Part shown: positions 1-10,299 of the stretch, in pieces | Position numbering within the stretch: position 1 is the first letter of the stretch | Layout: each line of letters starts with the position of its first letter | Assembly (NCBI GenBank): GCA_900404475.1 | Contig: OUQQ01000179.1 | Location: 1 to 31,648, forward strand | Reading direction: 5' to 3' | Source: Spongospora subterranea | Lineage: Eukaryota; Endomyxa; Phytomyxea; Plasmodiophorida; Plasmodiophoridae | DNA length: 31,648 nucleotides | Notes under the pieces: model-generated | What the model saw: only the letters and a program-made list of their open reading frames with translations | What the model was told of the DNA's origin: nothing | Database searches by the model: none | Program-made: the position numbers and the translations under genes

Positions 1-807
1 ATGTCTCAGTCCCAATATCTCTTGTTTTCCTTTTAATTAGGTTGGTCTTCAATGCTGTTCATCATGCGCTTGTAAAATACGTTCCCCATTTTACTCTGCG
101 AGGATGATATCGTCAGATTTGGTGACGCTACTCAATCTTGTTCCCATATTCTTTGTTGATGTCACGACCAGCGACCACATTTTTGTCCAAGTCCACAGAA
201 TATAAAGCCACCTTTATCTTGCTACATTGGGTTAACTGACTAGGCTCTTCGAATAATCGTTCCTCAATTTTCACGATGTTGATCGTCTATGTTGGTTATA
301 ACCATAATCCATGAAAAAGCCTCAAGATCAATGCCAATTAATCGTTTCAGTTCAGATGGACGTTTGACTTATTTCATCGCTTATACACCGATCCTATCTG
401 GTTTTGTTGTACCCAGAAATGGCTCTTCATAATTTCCGCTGGATAGTTAGCCAGGCTCAACGAATGAAAAGGGGAACGCGAGTCAAGGTCTAGTATAGCT
501 CCAACAGCCCATCCAGACGTCATCTTCTGTGAAAGACGAACCGATCATCATTTCCTAAAATGATGCCCAGTCCTATAATTCAATGAACCAGAACTATATA
601 CATTATTCAGTCAATGAGGCCAGAAGATGGAACAAGAATCAGAGGTAATCTGATTTCCGCCAGCGCTTCGAAGACGATCAGTTTGGTGTGTGGGTCGACT
701 GGATAGGACAATGATGACCGAGAGATGGTGTCTGCGATATATCGAGAATTGACTCTGCCATAAACAGCATCCCTAACAAGACCATGAACGGTCCCTTCAT
801 ATCTCAT
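1..807 (-). other. Exon-like segments of an unidentified gene, incomplete
   Basis: I do not recognise this gene. Several stretches read like protein on the minus strand. An ORF with a true ATG at 807 runs to 607 (66 codons, ending in a hydrophobic LIVFEALAEIRLPLILVPSS stretch). A second stretch spans about 385-525 (contains GWAVGAILDLDSRSPFHSL). A third is about 300-363 (RPSELKRLIGIDLEAFSWIM) and a fourth about 129-260 (contains VALYSVDLDKNVVAGRD). The last two join in phase across a possible 40-nt GT-AG intron (about 262-301). I could not link the others in one frame, so this may be a multi-exon gene, two genes or a decayed copy. The ATG at 807 lies 161 bp from the divergent transporter start at 969, which would fit a shared promoter. 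The gene may continue past the left edge. Confidence 0.3.
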
Positions 808-968
808 GGTATTATCGTTGGGAAAACTCGTTGTCGTCCGACGCCTGTGATGGACATCGATTTCAGAATGAAAGGACGTTGTACCGGTGTTGGGATTGGG
901 ACTGGATCGGGCGAGCGATCGACGTGCACGTACCCTGGGGTTAATCTGTAATCGGTAAGGCTAGCAAA
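808..968. promoter_or_regulatory. Intergenic region, possible bidirectional promoter
   Basis: This 161-bp gap separates the ATG of the putative minus-strand gene (807) from the ATG of the amino acid transporter (969). It is CpG-rich and has no open frame of note. The head-to-head layout suggests a shared promoter. I see no convincing TATA box. The inference depends on the left gene being real. Confidence 0.3.
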
Positions 969-2325
969 ATGAAATCAGCTCGCGATGACGAGTCGCTTTT
1001 GCCGAATTCCTATCACGATGCGTTAGGGAAAGACCACGCCCCGCCTTATTCCGCTCATTTGAGCGGTTCACGAGCGTTCGCTCTTAGCGTTAAAGTAAAG
1101 AGTTCCAACAACGCCTATCTGATTGATAATCCAGATTGGTTCTGTTGATTTAGTCGATTGTTGGTAGCGGTATATTCGCCATCCCATATGGGTTTAGTCA
1201 AGCTGGGTTAATAGGCGGCATCATCATTCTCACAGCCGTGTTCGTTCTATCGTTCATCGGCGGTCTCCTTCTGATTCGGTGTCGGGATAATATCTCCAAT
1301 CTCAGCGGAGGGGTCCATAACAATATATCGTGTAATTGAGATCAAACTCAACAATTCTCTGTGAACTTTGATTGACTTGACCCAAATCAGATGGCGATCT
1401 GGGCAATTCCGCATTTGGCTGGAAGGGGCGAACAGCGATCAATACCATGATCGTCTGTTTACAGATCGGGACGGTGATTGTCTATTCGGTGTTCATTATC
1501 GAGACACTTTCCGACGTATTTCCTCGTGGGCAAACCTGGGTGTTTGCCTGTAGTCTTTCCCTGATATTCACCCCCGTTTTACTGCTTCGCCGAGTCGATA
1601 TTGTGGCGGTTCTGGCGTCATTAGCCGACTGCTTCTCCATAATCGGGCTGTTCATCTGCTGTCTCCTGCTGATCATCAACGATGGGTTCGGGAAGGTGTA
1701 CAAGCCTGAACTGTTTGTCGGCGACCATTGGTGGCTCTCCGTTGGAATTATGGTGTTCTCGGTTGAAGGTGTCTGTCTCATTCTACCGATCTACTCATCG
1801 ATGAAATCTCCAACTCAATACCCTTTGATATGGACGAGCACGATGACCTCTGTATATGTTTTATATCTCACGTTCGGGGTTCTGGGATATTTGGCATTTG
1901 GCCAAACCACCGACGACATTGTGTTGTCGAACTTCAGGCCGTCGCCGTCCAAGGAAATCGCCCAGATAATCTACTGTTTGTCTTTGGTATTATCCGCGTC
2001 CGTTCAAGCATTGCCGGCGTTTGATATCATGGAGAGATCGGCGAAGGCAGTTAGTGGTACGTCAAACGAGTCGTCATCATCGTCGATAGGCAGAATGAGT
2101 TTGGGTATCGGGTCGTCGCTGATTGCATGCTATGTTCCCGGGTTCGCCATGGTCGTCACCATGCTGGGCTGCATATTTGGGTCAATGCTGACATTGGGAA
2201 TACCAGCGATGCTACAGCTACAGCTGAATATCAACCTGACTCGACCTAAACGGGTTCTATTGTACATATTGATGGCCGTATCCATATGTTCAACTATACT
2301 GGGGTTGATCATCATTCCAATGTGA
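969..2325 (+). CDS. Amino acid transporter, AVT/SLC36-like (AAAP family)
   Basis: Multi-pass amino acid transporter of the auxin/amino acid permease superfamily, most like vacuolar AVT or lysosomal SLC36 proteins. These move neutral amino acids with protons across the vacuolar, lysosomal or plasma membrane. Model: exons 969-1094, 1154-1331 and 1391-2325, giving 412 residues. Both introns are 59 nt with GTAA donors, phases 0 and 1. The first helix carries the family signature SIVGSGIFAIPYGFSQAG across the exon 1/2 junction (about residues 43-60). Exon 3 opens with YGDLGNSAFGWKG, where the family has its conserved GDLG/AFG segment. About ten hydrophobic segments follow, and the protein ends in a short lumenal tail. 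The start at 969 is chosen because it leaves a hydrophilic cytosolic N-terminus of about 40 residues, normal for the family. An AATAAA lies at 2380. The family is secure; substrate and membrane are inference. Confidence 0.87.
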
Positions 2326-2379
2326 TCATACTATAGGATATCGGCCCGCACCCAAACCTACCACATAGCAATGTTAGAT

Positions 2380-2385
2380 AATAAA
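2380..2385 (+). terminator. Polyadenylation signal of the amino acid transporter
   Basis: A canonical AATAAA lies 55 nt after the transporter stop codon at 2325, followed by a T/G-rich stretch. It fits a cleavage and polyadenylation signal. Confidence 0.5.
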
Positions 2386-2714
2386 ACCATAATCCAACGA
2401 CAGGTCATCACCTGGATCAGTTGTTTGAGTCAACTGTGTGGCGATTCTTCAAAATTATGAATATAGTGGAAACATCCGGATTTGTGAAGAACGTGGTTAA
2501 ATCTAACATCATATTTAGAGTTTGATTGAAGTTCCCGGTACTTTCCTGTGAAGATTCCTGCACGGATGGCCAATCCAGCGAGCCGTCAATTGTCTCCGGT
2601 GGTCGGCTCTACGGAGTCCGGGGCTCCTCTGATCCGCTATTCGGGGTTCAATCAGAAATTCGCAATAGTAGTACTACCCAGCTAATCAAATTATTTTCAT
2701 CCCTCATAACGCAA

Positions 2715-3284
2715 ATGGAGAATTTAGCGTTGGATGAAGACACCATTACTTCAATCAACGATGTTGAGCAAAGTCTGGAGTCTGCTCTGAGCGCATTGTC
2801 AAAGCTAGATCAGGTGTCGTTCAATGTTGCAGTTGAATCTCTGTCGGTAGTGGATGCAGCTCGGTTTCATGCATCAACCGCCTTTGGACTAGGGGCATTA
2901 TACTTTGCTTACCTAAGGTCTATTGGGGAAAAGCCACAGGATCACGCCATTAATAAGGAGATCGGCCGCATCAAATACTACTTTGAGAAGATAAAAAACG
3001 GCCAGGGCGCTGATGATAAACCTTCGACAAAACTTGATACAGGTGCGGCTGACCGATTTATTCGACACGCTCTTGGATCTCAGATAGACCTCGATGCCGA
3101 ATCCGTTGATGCTCGTGAACAAGCTAGTCAAGCGCATGGTAGAACTCATCAACGATTCACAACGTCGAACGCCCGATCTACGGTTGCCCCTGAAACTAAT
3201 AATATTCTGTGGCAGAAGCTGCAGGCAACGACTTCTACTACTGAAGAGCTCGTGGAGAAATTTTTGCAGCAGAAACGCCGATAA
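2715..3284 (+). CDS. C1D/Rrp47 (Lrp1) family nuclear exosome cofactor
   Basis: Small protein of the Sas10/Utp3/C1D family. Known members (human C1D, yeast Rrp47/Lrp1) bind RNA and the Rrp6 exonuclease and help the nuclear exosome mature rRNA and snoRNA; C1D also binds DNA. The model is intronless, 189 residues. The open frame reaches further upstream, but the first in-frame ATG is 2715. Residues about 5-100 form the helical C1D domain. Its hallmark is the FGLGALYFAYLRSIG segment followed by a hydrophilic helix ending in EIGRIKYYFEKIK. The C-terminus is polar and ends in basic residues (QQKRR), as in C1D. Length is close to yeast Rrp47 (184) and human C1D (141). It lies 389 bp downstream of the transporter on the same strand. 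The family call is good; a direct exosome role is inferred by homology. Confidence 0.78.
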   Translation: MENLALDEDTITSINDVEQSLESALSALSKLDQVSFNVAVESLSVVDAARFHASTAFGLGALYFAYLRSIGEKPQDHAINKEIGRIKYYFEKIKNGQGADDKPSTKLDTGAADRFIRHALGSQIDLDAESVDAREQASQAHGRTHQRFTTSNARSTVAPETNNILWQKLQATTSTTEELVEKFLQQKRR

Positions 3285-3567
3285 TATTGCTCAAAATGTA
3301 TATAAATCCATAACTTATCCCCGGCTAAGAATGATTGGTTGGTCTGTGATTAACGTACACGCGGTGAAAACAATGGTAAAAATCCACCCGCGCAGCGTTC
3401 ACGTCTTTTACGAGAAAGCTCATGCCGATGGCGATTAGTGAGAGAGCCGCGATTTCTCCTGCAACCCGTCAGGATTGTGCCCAAAAAAGTCCAGCGGCCA
3501 TTCATCAGGGTTTCTCTAGTAATTACTTGTTTTTTTCTCAAACTCACAATTGACTTTTTTTGATTTG
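3285..3567. other. Intergenic, no gene seen
   Basis: The region downstream of the C1D-like gene is A/T-rich just after the stop, with no strong coding signal. A 65-codon minus-strand ORF (3350-3547) is basic and low in complexity, has no recognisable domain and is treated as chance. Confidence 0.4.
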
Positions 3568-3721
3568 ACGTTCCCCAGTCCGCTCTGGTTCTCCATTTCC
3601 GCTCTGTTTGCCCCTTTTACGTTTTCAGTCCGCTCTGTTTATCTCATTTACGTTATTCAGTCGGCTTTGGTTTTCCCAGTTACGTTTTTGAGCCCGCTCT
3701 GGGGTTATCCCATTTACAGTC
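3568..3721. repeat. Imperfect tandem repeat, about five units of 27-34 bp
   Basis: About five diverged copies of a unit built around CAGTCCGCTCTGGTT, followed by a C/T-rich run and TTTACGTT. The core CCGCTCTG (or GGCTTTG) recurs near 3580, 3599, 3632, 3660 and 3694. Copies differ by substitutions and small indels, so this is an old minisatellite rather than a fresh expansion. It ends about 75 bp before the ATG of the Erv2-like gene and therefore lies in its promoter or 5' UTR. It could hold repeated factor-binding sites, or it could be neutral. Confidence 0.7.
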
Positions 3722-3796
3722 TTCTTTGATAAAGACAACGTCTCTATAGAGAGGAGGGTTTCTATATCAGTTATAGAGCGGTTACAACAGAATATA

Positions 3797-4455
3797 ATGT
3801 ATTTCCCTGTAGATGAGGACCATCGTCCTAGGGCGATGCGATCTGTGGCCTACACTTTGTCGAGACAGGCCAAATCGCAATGGAGACGGCTGGGGTTGAC
3901 ACCGCTCCATTTGGCGTTGGCCACCTTGACCTGCCTCTTGTTTTTTTCTGGACTATGGATACTGTGGAGGCCCAATCCAAACAGATTGTCCTCAATTCAC
4001 GGTATTCAACTGCACCTTAATTGTATATGTGAGCCAACCAGAGATTTAGGTCCTTTGTCGAAAAATGAATTAGGACATGCGACATGGATGTTTCTACATA
4101 CAGCTGCTGCTCGATTTCCAGAAAATGCCACTCTTTCCCAAAAGAACGATTACACACAGTTAATGCATATTCTATCGCGAGTATACCCATGCCATGAATG
4201 TGCAATTCATTTTCAGGTAAACGCAACTCCAGACGATTCTTTAGTTTTTCCTAAGGAACGCCTACTCAGGAATTAATCGAAAAATCCCCTCCGGATACAA
4301 CAAGCGGCAGCGATTTTCGACTTTGGTTATGCAATGCTCATAACATGGTGAGAGAAAAATTAGGGCAGGTTAAATACGTTTGTCTAGAAGAAGCCCTCGC
4401 TCTAGAATGGCCGGAAAAGCTTCGTGACGAAGATTGTAAATGTAAACCTTCATAA
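3797..4455 (+). CDS. Erv2-like FAD sulfhydryl oxidase (ERV/ALR family), ER-type
   Basis: FAD-dependent thiol oxidase that makes disulfides and passes electrons to oxygen. Exons 3797-4216 and 4270-4455 (53-nt intron, phase 0) give 201 residues; the next ATG, 3836, would remove 13. Residues about 30-60 hold one hydrophobic helix after a basic stretch, a signal anchor placing the catalytic domain in the secretory pathway. The ERV core follows: WMFLHTAAARFP (flavin-binding helix), active-site CxxC in YPCHEC, and the second FAD helix LWLCNAHNMVREKLG after the splice. The C-terminus ends DEDCKCKPS. A CxC pair at the tail matches yeast Erv2, which uses a CGC shuttle, rather than mitochondrial Erv1, whose CxxC shuttle is N-terminal. 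A second CxC (CICEP) follows the anchor. Family is secure; ER location is inferred from the anchor and tail. Confidence 0.88.
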
Positions 4456-4516
4456 AGTAATTCCATTACTTAAAAAAATCTGTTGGCAGTCATTTATGAA
4501 CAATGTTTGTCTTAAT

Positions 4517-7150
4517 TTATTGTTTTGTCTTTTTCTTGTGGCTTCTAGCCGAGGATGACTTATTATTCTCACGTTTTGATTTCCGGTGTTGCTTGTTTCC
4601 TGACTGTTTTCGGTTTTGCCATTTATCTACCTTGGAGTTCTCTTTGGCAGCTTGTGAGGTTAACTCAAGCAGTTCAGCGAAATCAGCAGCATCTACGAAC
4701 CTACTAGTGGTCTGTTTCTTTGATGATTTTGTAGTTTGTGGTATTTCGTCGTCGTCCTCACCATCGGAGAGCATCCCGTCGTCACTGCAATCCATCATTT
4801 CATCAGCCTCCAACACCGACCCGTCGCTATCTTCCTGATAATCCTCTTCATCTTCATCAATATCAACCGGACCATCAACCTTCGCCAGTTCATTTTCAAA
4901 CAGCTCGTCGGCAAATTGATCCACTTCAGCATCGTTGTCTTCATGTTGAATGTCAGAGTGGGAGTTAGGTGTAAGTTCACCTCTATCAATCCGCTGACGG
5001 AAGTATCGATGAATAAAGACCTCATCATCTCTGATGTTGCTTTCTTCTGCATTCCAAAATTTCTAAAAAAAAACAATGATTTAACCATAACGAAACGAAA
5101 CGGTATACTAGGAGACCTCACCTCAGTATTGACAGGGGCAACCAGAAGTTTCGAAACCTTCGGGGCCAAATGAGAGACGGGCCCAGATTGCTTCTTAGGG
5201 TTTCGGTAAATGAACCGGTCCAAGAAGTGACTGAGAGAAAAGTCTTGAATAGGATTTCCTTGATAAGAGATAGGACTGGAAAGAAGCAACTGTTTTGAAA
5301 ATTTCTCAACAGAAGGATGATGGTGATGGGACAGACGTATCAATTCCCAAAAACACGTTAAATTTGCATTCGAATACTGAGGATTTCTTTTCTTGGGATC
5401 ATACTGCTGAGCCTTCAAATCGGCATCAGATGGACTATCATCCACACCATTGAACCGCTCCATTCCATCTTTGCCGGAAGCGGCCGGCTGACCGATCAGA
5501 ACCCAAAGTCCAGAATGAACTTTGGCCACTTCGGAAAGAAGAAATAAGGCGCCGCATATGAAGCCCGGATGAAAGCATAAACACAGCTGTAAGAGACGCT
5601 TGGCGAAGGCAGCAATTCTAGGAAGACTGACGTCGTTCTTCATTGTCCTGAACAGTAAGTTGAGGTAAAGGGAATGCTTCGATGAATGTTGCAAATGGGG
5701 TGAGAGCATCGATTCGTAAAGGGTCGTATAGAATCTATCAGAAAGTGATTGGCGAGCATTCATGACTTGCGATAAAAGCATTAGCGCTTGAATAGCAGCA
5801 TTGAAGTTATTGGAACGAGCAAGTTTGAAAAGGCGGTCGGTCTGAGCATCATAGGCTTCCTCATTCATCAAGCTCAAGGCAAACGGAAAGCTTCGATTGA
5901 GTCCGGTTAATAAGGCAGAGAGAAGACGGGAATCCGTTTCCAAATCATGACGAGTAAATAAAGACAGATATAGATCGACCAGTTTCCTAGCAAGGGCGTT
6001 CTCGTAATGAGCAATCCGAATTTGACTCAACAATACAACAGCCTGGAACTGAGCACGAACGGTGATATTTGATCGGAACAAGAAACGTTCAACTTCAGAA
6101 ACCACAGCGCTCTTCATATTCGGATGAGTGTCAAATATGGCTGATATCAACCGATGTGCCCTTGAGCAAACCTATAAAACAGTTGGGACTGCAGGTCGAC
6201 AAGAAAACCACAAAATGCAATACCTTGCGGGTAGGGTCCCCGATTTTGTTCACCAAAATAGATAGCAGGCGAACCTCTCCCTCAGGTCTAGCGCACAGCA
6301 ACTCTTGGACAAGACCTAATGCTTTTATGCGAAACCACTCCACAGGATCTGAGCATGAAGTCTCGAGAATAGTGATTACTTCCGAATAAAAGGTCTTGAC
6401 CTTGTCCTCATGAACTCTGTATACCATCCACATATCGCCTTCTTCCCTCGATAACCTGGGACTGATGATATTCCATTCTTGGGAATCCCAGGCACGCAAT
6501 CTGCGATTTTCGGGCAGCAAGCATCCGGCAAATACATCGCGCAACGCTTCTAAAGCAAGCCATGAGTGTTCCCTGCTTTTCTTGCGTGCAATTCCCAGCA
6601 AACGAGATATTGTAAAACCGGCCAAATGAACCGGCGACTCCTCTGTGGCAACGGCCAGAGCCGATATTTGATCCTCCATTGTACCTTTGGTCAATAGTCC
6701 ACGAAGAATTGAAGAATCGGCATCTTTCGACTTCTTCTTTTTGTTCTCGAATGCGACAACTGCGGCTTCATAAAGATGGGTTGCACGGTCCCTGCATACT
6801 TGATCTGGCTCCTCGTTCTGCTGGTAATCACCCGATTTATCCATAGCCAACTTTTGTAGTTTAGCGAAATCCTCATACCAGAAACCGTCAAGATGTTCTG
6901 GCACAATCAGGTCATTCAAAGGTCTCGGGTTGGCAACTTTGGAGACTTTGCCATTGTCGAAGAACTTGACGTGCATGGCATTCTCTGAGGCGCCGTTTGG
7001 CGCAACCTTCGATTTTTTTGGATTTACCGTTGCTTTTGACGGGACATTTTTCAATTTGATTTGAGACGGAGTAGTGACTGAGGCTTTGGCTTTTCCCTTG
7101 CCGTTTTGTTTTTTTACCGCTTTGGAGGCGGGAGGCGTCGGTTTGACCAT
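4517..7150 (-). CDS. CEBPZ/Noc1 (Mak21) ribosome biogenesis factor
   Basis: Homologue of yeast Mak21/Noc1 and human CEBPZ, a nucleolar HEAT-repeat protein that with Noc2 escorts early pre-60S particles. Exons on the minus strand are 7150-6224, 6171-5122 and 5062-4517, with introns of 52 and 59 nt, both phase 0, giving 840 residues. The start at 7150 (MVKPTPPASKAVKKQNGKGK) is the first ATG of a frame that is open further upstream. The N-terminus is Lys-rich; then GFWYEDFAKLQKL and helical repeats with the conserved GDPTRKVCSRAHRLI across junction 1. A CBF/Mak21 region contains LFRTMKNDVSLPRIAAFAKR. Exon 3 opens with the diagnostic KFWNAEE and DEVFIHRYF, then an acidic linker and a Lys/Arg-rich tail that looks like a nucleolar targeting signal. 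It is shorter than yeast (1025) or human (1054), mostly in linkers. Confidence 0.9.
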
Positions 7151-7348
7151 CGACAAGAAGCAATTGATGTAGGAATTGTACCTTTTACAGCTGATAGGAA
7201 TAGGCTCACGGGACTTGCGGATTGCGCGGCGGACTTTTCCACTCCTGGGCTCATGTGCGCCAGTTGCACAAACGAAATTTTTTACGTTCGCATAGGTACG
7301 TATCGTTATAGGAAGATCATTTACTACCGTAAGTCGTTCATGCAATTT

Positions 7349-8611
7349 TCACGTCATGATGTTCTTGTTGTTATTAACATAGTCGCTGTTCACTAACGGT
7401 TCTGTAACATCGATAGCTTTGGATGTATGATCCACAGTGATGGGTTCTTCGAGACTAACATTTCCTGCTTCTTGTCTGTGAACGTTACCGTCGCGGCTGA
7501 CGTTTTCTAGCTGCATCTTTGCGGATGCGGCAAGCTTGTATATTGAGCTAAAGAATTTCTCGCCCCTTTCTCCCAGATCGGTTGCCAGCCGTTGAAAGCT
7601 TTCCGTTGCGCTTTCGAGTTCGCTTTCAAGGTGACTAACAGATGCGTCCGAAACTTGTTGCCAACTTCCCATGAGGAGTTCGAGTTTTGCAATCCTGTCG
7701 TCTTTAATCCGGATTTTTTCATTCAAGCTCGATATGGTCACTATTAAAAATAGTCATTCTTGGATCAAACTGACAGTTACTCGGTTTCTAACGTTGTAGC
7801 TCATCGTTCAAGAGTCGTGTCTTGGTATACGAATGTTGAGATTGTCGTACTACTTTCTTGGTCAGTGTATCACTGTAGCTAATCTCGTTGAAGCCTTACG
7901 GTCATGAGCATAGCTCTCCAGAAGCGATTGATTCAGATTTTGTAAAGCAACGATGGAGTCGAGAGCATGTCGAAGCTGAACAACAACGCCGTGAGTAATC
8001 GCAGAGTCAGAGAGGCTTTGTGCAATAGTCAATCCTTGTTCCTCCAGCTGATTCTAAAGGCAAAGGAAGAATATGCGATCTAATATCAATGTTATTAACG
8101 GTTGACTACCTTCAGTACGAGGTTTTCAGCTTTAATTTTTATCAAAAACCGGTTTTTCTCTTCAACGACACGTTCTAACGTTTTTTTGTCAGAATCTGTA
8201 ACCAATGCTTGGTTATTTGCGTCCCCTAAAGCCCTTTGAACCTAACCCACATTTTGAAAATTCACTGCACCATACTTGCGATTGCAAACCTGAAGCTTCA
8301 AACGAATAATTTCTTGTCGAGACTCATCTAGATCAGCGGACTTCTTGCATTTCAGTTCCAAAATCTGTCTTTCAAGGTCTGCATAGTTCGTGACCATGAG
8401 CTGTCCTCGATTGCGTAACTTCTCATTGTTTTTCTTTTAGCACGATAGCCCGTGTTATTATCGCTATTGCGAGAGGTCGGGGGCATACCTCAAGCCGGAT
8501 TATCTCATCGATCATGGCATGGATGATGGTCTGCAACTGATCAAGTGCGCATCTGTCCCCGGATCGTATTCCGTTCAAAACGGACTCTGTGAACAGCTTA
8601 TCAAACTCCAT
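7349..8611 (-). CDS. Coiled-coil protein of unknown function, six exons
   Basis: I do not recognise this protein. Splice-phase bookkeeping gives exons 8611-8489, 8421-8290, 8241-8110, 8053-7900, 7852-7793 and 7740-7349, with introns of 67, 48, 56, 47 and 52 nt and 330 residues. The start is a true ATG. Residues about 25-260 are heptad-like and charged (DLERQILELK, LDESRQEIIRLKLQ, LERVVEEKNRFLIKIKAENLVLK, LQNLNQSLLESY, ISSLNEKIRIKDDRIAKLELL), predicting a long parallel coiled coil. The last 60 residues are polar and probably disordered. It lies 198 bp upstream of CEBPZ on the same strand. A centrosomal, cytoskeletal or tethering role would fit the shape, but nothing identifies one. Acceptor choice at exon 2 (8421 or 8418) is ambiguous. 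Confidence 0.65.
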
Positions 8612-9008
8612 GAACGCGATCTGTTATGGACTTGATCAATGTATATTCCCGATATGGGATTATCAAGGTGTTATTCCCTGACGCTACTCTATATCGTTTA
8701 CACGTACGGTTGTAACATGATGCTACTCTATGGCATTACACACGAGGGTACATACATCACTGTCTGTTTACAGTGAACCAACATTGCGTTACGCTCTGTA
8801 CAATTAGAGTCCTGTGCGAATGAGATATTACGCTACAGTGTAGTCGCGACACAGATGGGCGACCGTCATTCCTTTTATACAACGTGATTGGGGCTAGTTG
8901 GCATTTGGATTATTGCGGTTGGATGTCCTGGCCAGTACTATTCCTTAGTAGCAACTGTCGTCCTCATTTTTGGCAGTGACTGATGAGACTAATGCTCTTT
9001 CTCCTAGT
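8612..9008. other. Intergenic region with repeated GTAACA/GTTACG-like words
   Basis: The gap between the coiled-coil gene (start 8611) and the GPI-protein gene (stop 9009), both on the minus strand. It has no open frame of note. Between 8690 and 8850 it is rich in short words such as TTGTAACATGATG, GCATTACACACG, GCGTTACGC and TACAGTGTAGTCGC. Similar words recur near 14640-14790 and 16620-16690, upstream of other genes, so they may be promoter elements. Confidence 0.35.
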
Positions 9009-10076
9009 TCAATAGAATACTGAAATATACACGAAAATGATCCAGTGAACACAGGGCAGCCAGATCATTGCAGATGCATTCGAATAGCCTTCAACCTGCT
9101 TCTTTGAGTCTTTGGCGATAATATCTCCAATATATCCGGTTGTGGGATTTTTGATAACAACATTCTCCATCGGGGGAACGACAATCTGGCTGTTCGATGT
9201 GGTATCTGCACTGTTGGTTTTGTTGGTAGGCAATGAATTATTGGAGCTGGGAACAACTACATTATCCATAGGTGCAGCCGGTGAAGGAATCTTCAGAGGG
9301 TCTCGATTCGGAGCTTTTTGAGCTTTGTTCCGATTCAATTCAGGTTTTGGAGTTGTTCTTGACTTCATTCGATCCGTCACCTTCGGGTTAGGGGATTTGG
9401 GCGCCACATTGTTGCATAGTCGGAAATTATCGAAACAGAATTCACCTGCATTGGCGGGGAACTCGAACGCAATCGCATGAATACCGAGCGATGGATTGAA
9501 TTTCGCTGTTTTCCATCGAGATAATGCAATAGTGAGAGTTTGACGCCCGCCATCATGTTTGAACACTGACGATAGCTGTATCCGGCTATCCTGGAATATG
9601 CCACGATCACATTCGTCAAAATTGCCACCAGATAGCATTATTGAGACATCACGTTTAACCGTCGCCTCCAGATCAAACTGGATATGCGAAAATGACGAAA
9701 AACGTGTATATGCTTCGTTAGAGGACTCCACATTTCCACGCTCCGGATTAGGAACAATGCAATGTGGCTGGACAGCTGTCAATCAATGTTATTGGAAATC
9801 TTTTCTAGTGAACGATACCTCAAACTCCATAAACCAATAGCTTGGCGATGATGCCGCCCGTACTAGAAGTTGCCCATTCTCCAGCTTGAAGGTACCATTG
9901 CGAGATATTGTGTCATCGTCCCCATACATTTCCCCAACGGTCGAGAACGACACCGGGTGGGATAACGCGTCGCGATTGAAATCGTTCAGCATTAGTTCCT
10001 GATAGCATGTTTGCGCTGTCGACGGTCTAGGAAGGATCACCGTTGTCGACATGATAATCCACAAAGCCGGAACCAT
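9009..10076 (-). CDS. Secreted GPI-anchored protein with a beta-sandwich-like domain
   Basis: Exons 10076-9819 and 9767-9009, joined across a 51-nt intron (phase 0), give 338 residues. Residues 1-21 form a signal peptide (WIIMSTTVILPRPSTAQ); an internal ATG at residue 9 could also start it. The ectodomain (about 22-195) is rich in beta-type sequence and has conserved-looking Cys pairs. It ends with EFCFDNFRLCNN, a pattern like the closing strand of jelly-roll carbohydrate-binding or CIA30-like domains. A Pro/Lys/Asn/Ser-rich stalk follows (about 200-315). The C-terminus is a hydrophobic GPI-attachment signal (MIWLPCVHWIIFVYISVFY) after small residues (SNAS). It is likely cell-surface or wall-attached; ligand unknown. 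The acceptor after GTCCAG is preferred because it is the only one that keeps the frame. The domain assignment is inference. Confidence 0.68.
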
Positions 10077-10299
10077 AATGGGGGACTTAATTTAAAAATG
10101 AGAGTCTGGTCACGATTCTGGACATCGACAGAGGCGCGAACACGACGGCAGATAGTTGATAGAGCTGGCCAGGACGTCACTGACTTTCCCCAAAGCTAAA
10201 CTACATCTACACATTTCTAAAAATCCAGAATTCAGATGAAGCGCCCGTTCGCCAGATATCTTCACGTGTGTGTGGAGCACTCTGCCTTCTAGAACAATT
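10077..10299. other. Intergenic, upstream of the GPI-protein gene
   Basis: About 220 bp between the GPI-protein start (10076) and the last exon-like piece of the next locus. No convincing ORF. It probably holds the promoter of the GPI-protein gene. Confidence 0.35.

Noticed and set aside
2526..2714. N-terminal extension of the C1D-like ORF
   Set aside because: Begins with TTG and lacks any ATG before 2715; the extension is not part of the C1D domain.
4736..5173. 145-codon plus ORF
   Set aside because: Antisense to CEBPZ exon 3 and its acidic linker.
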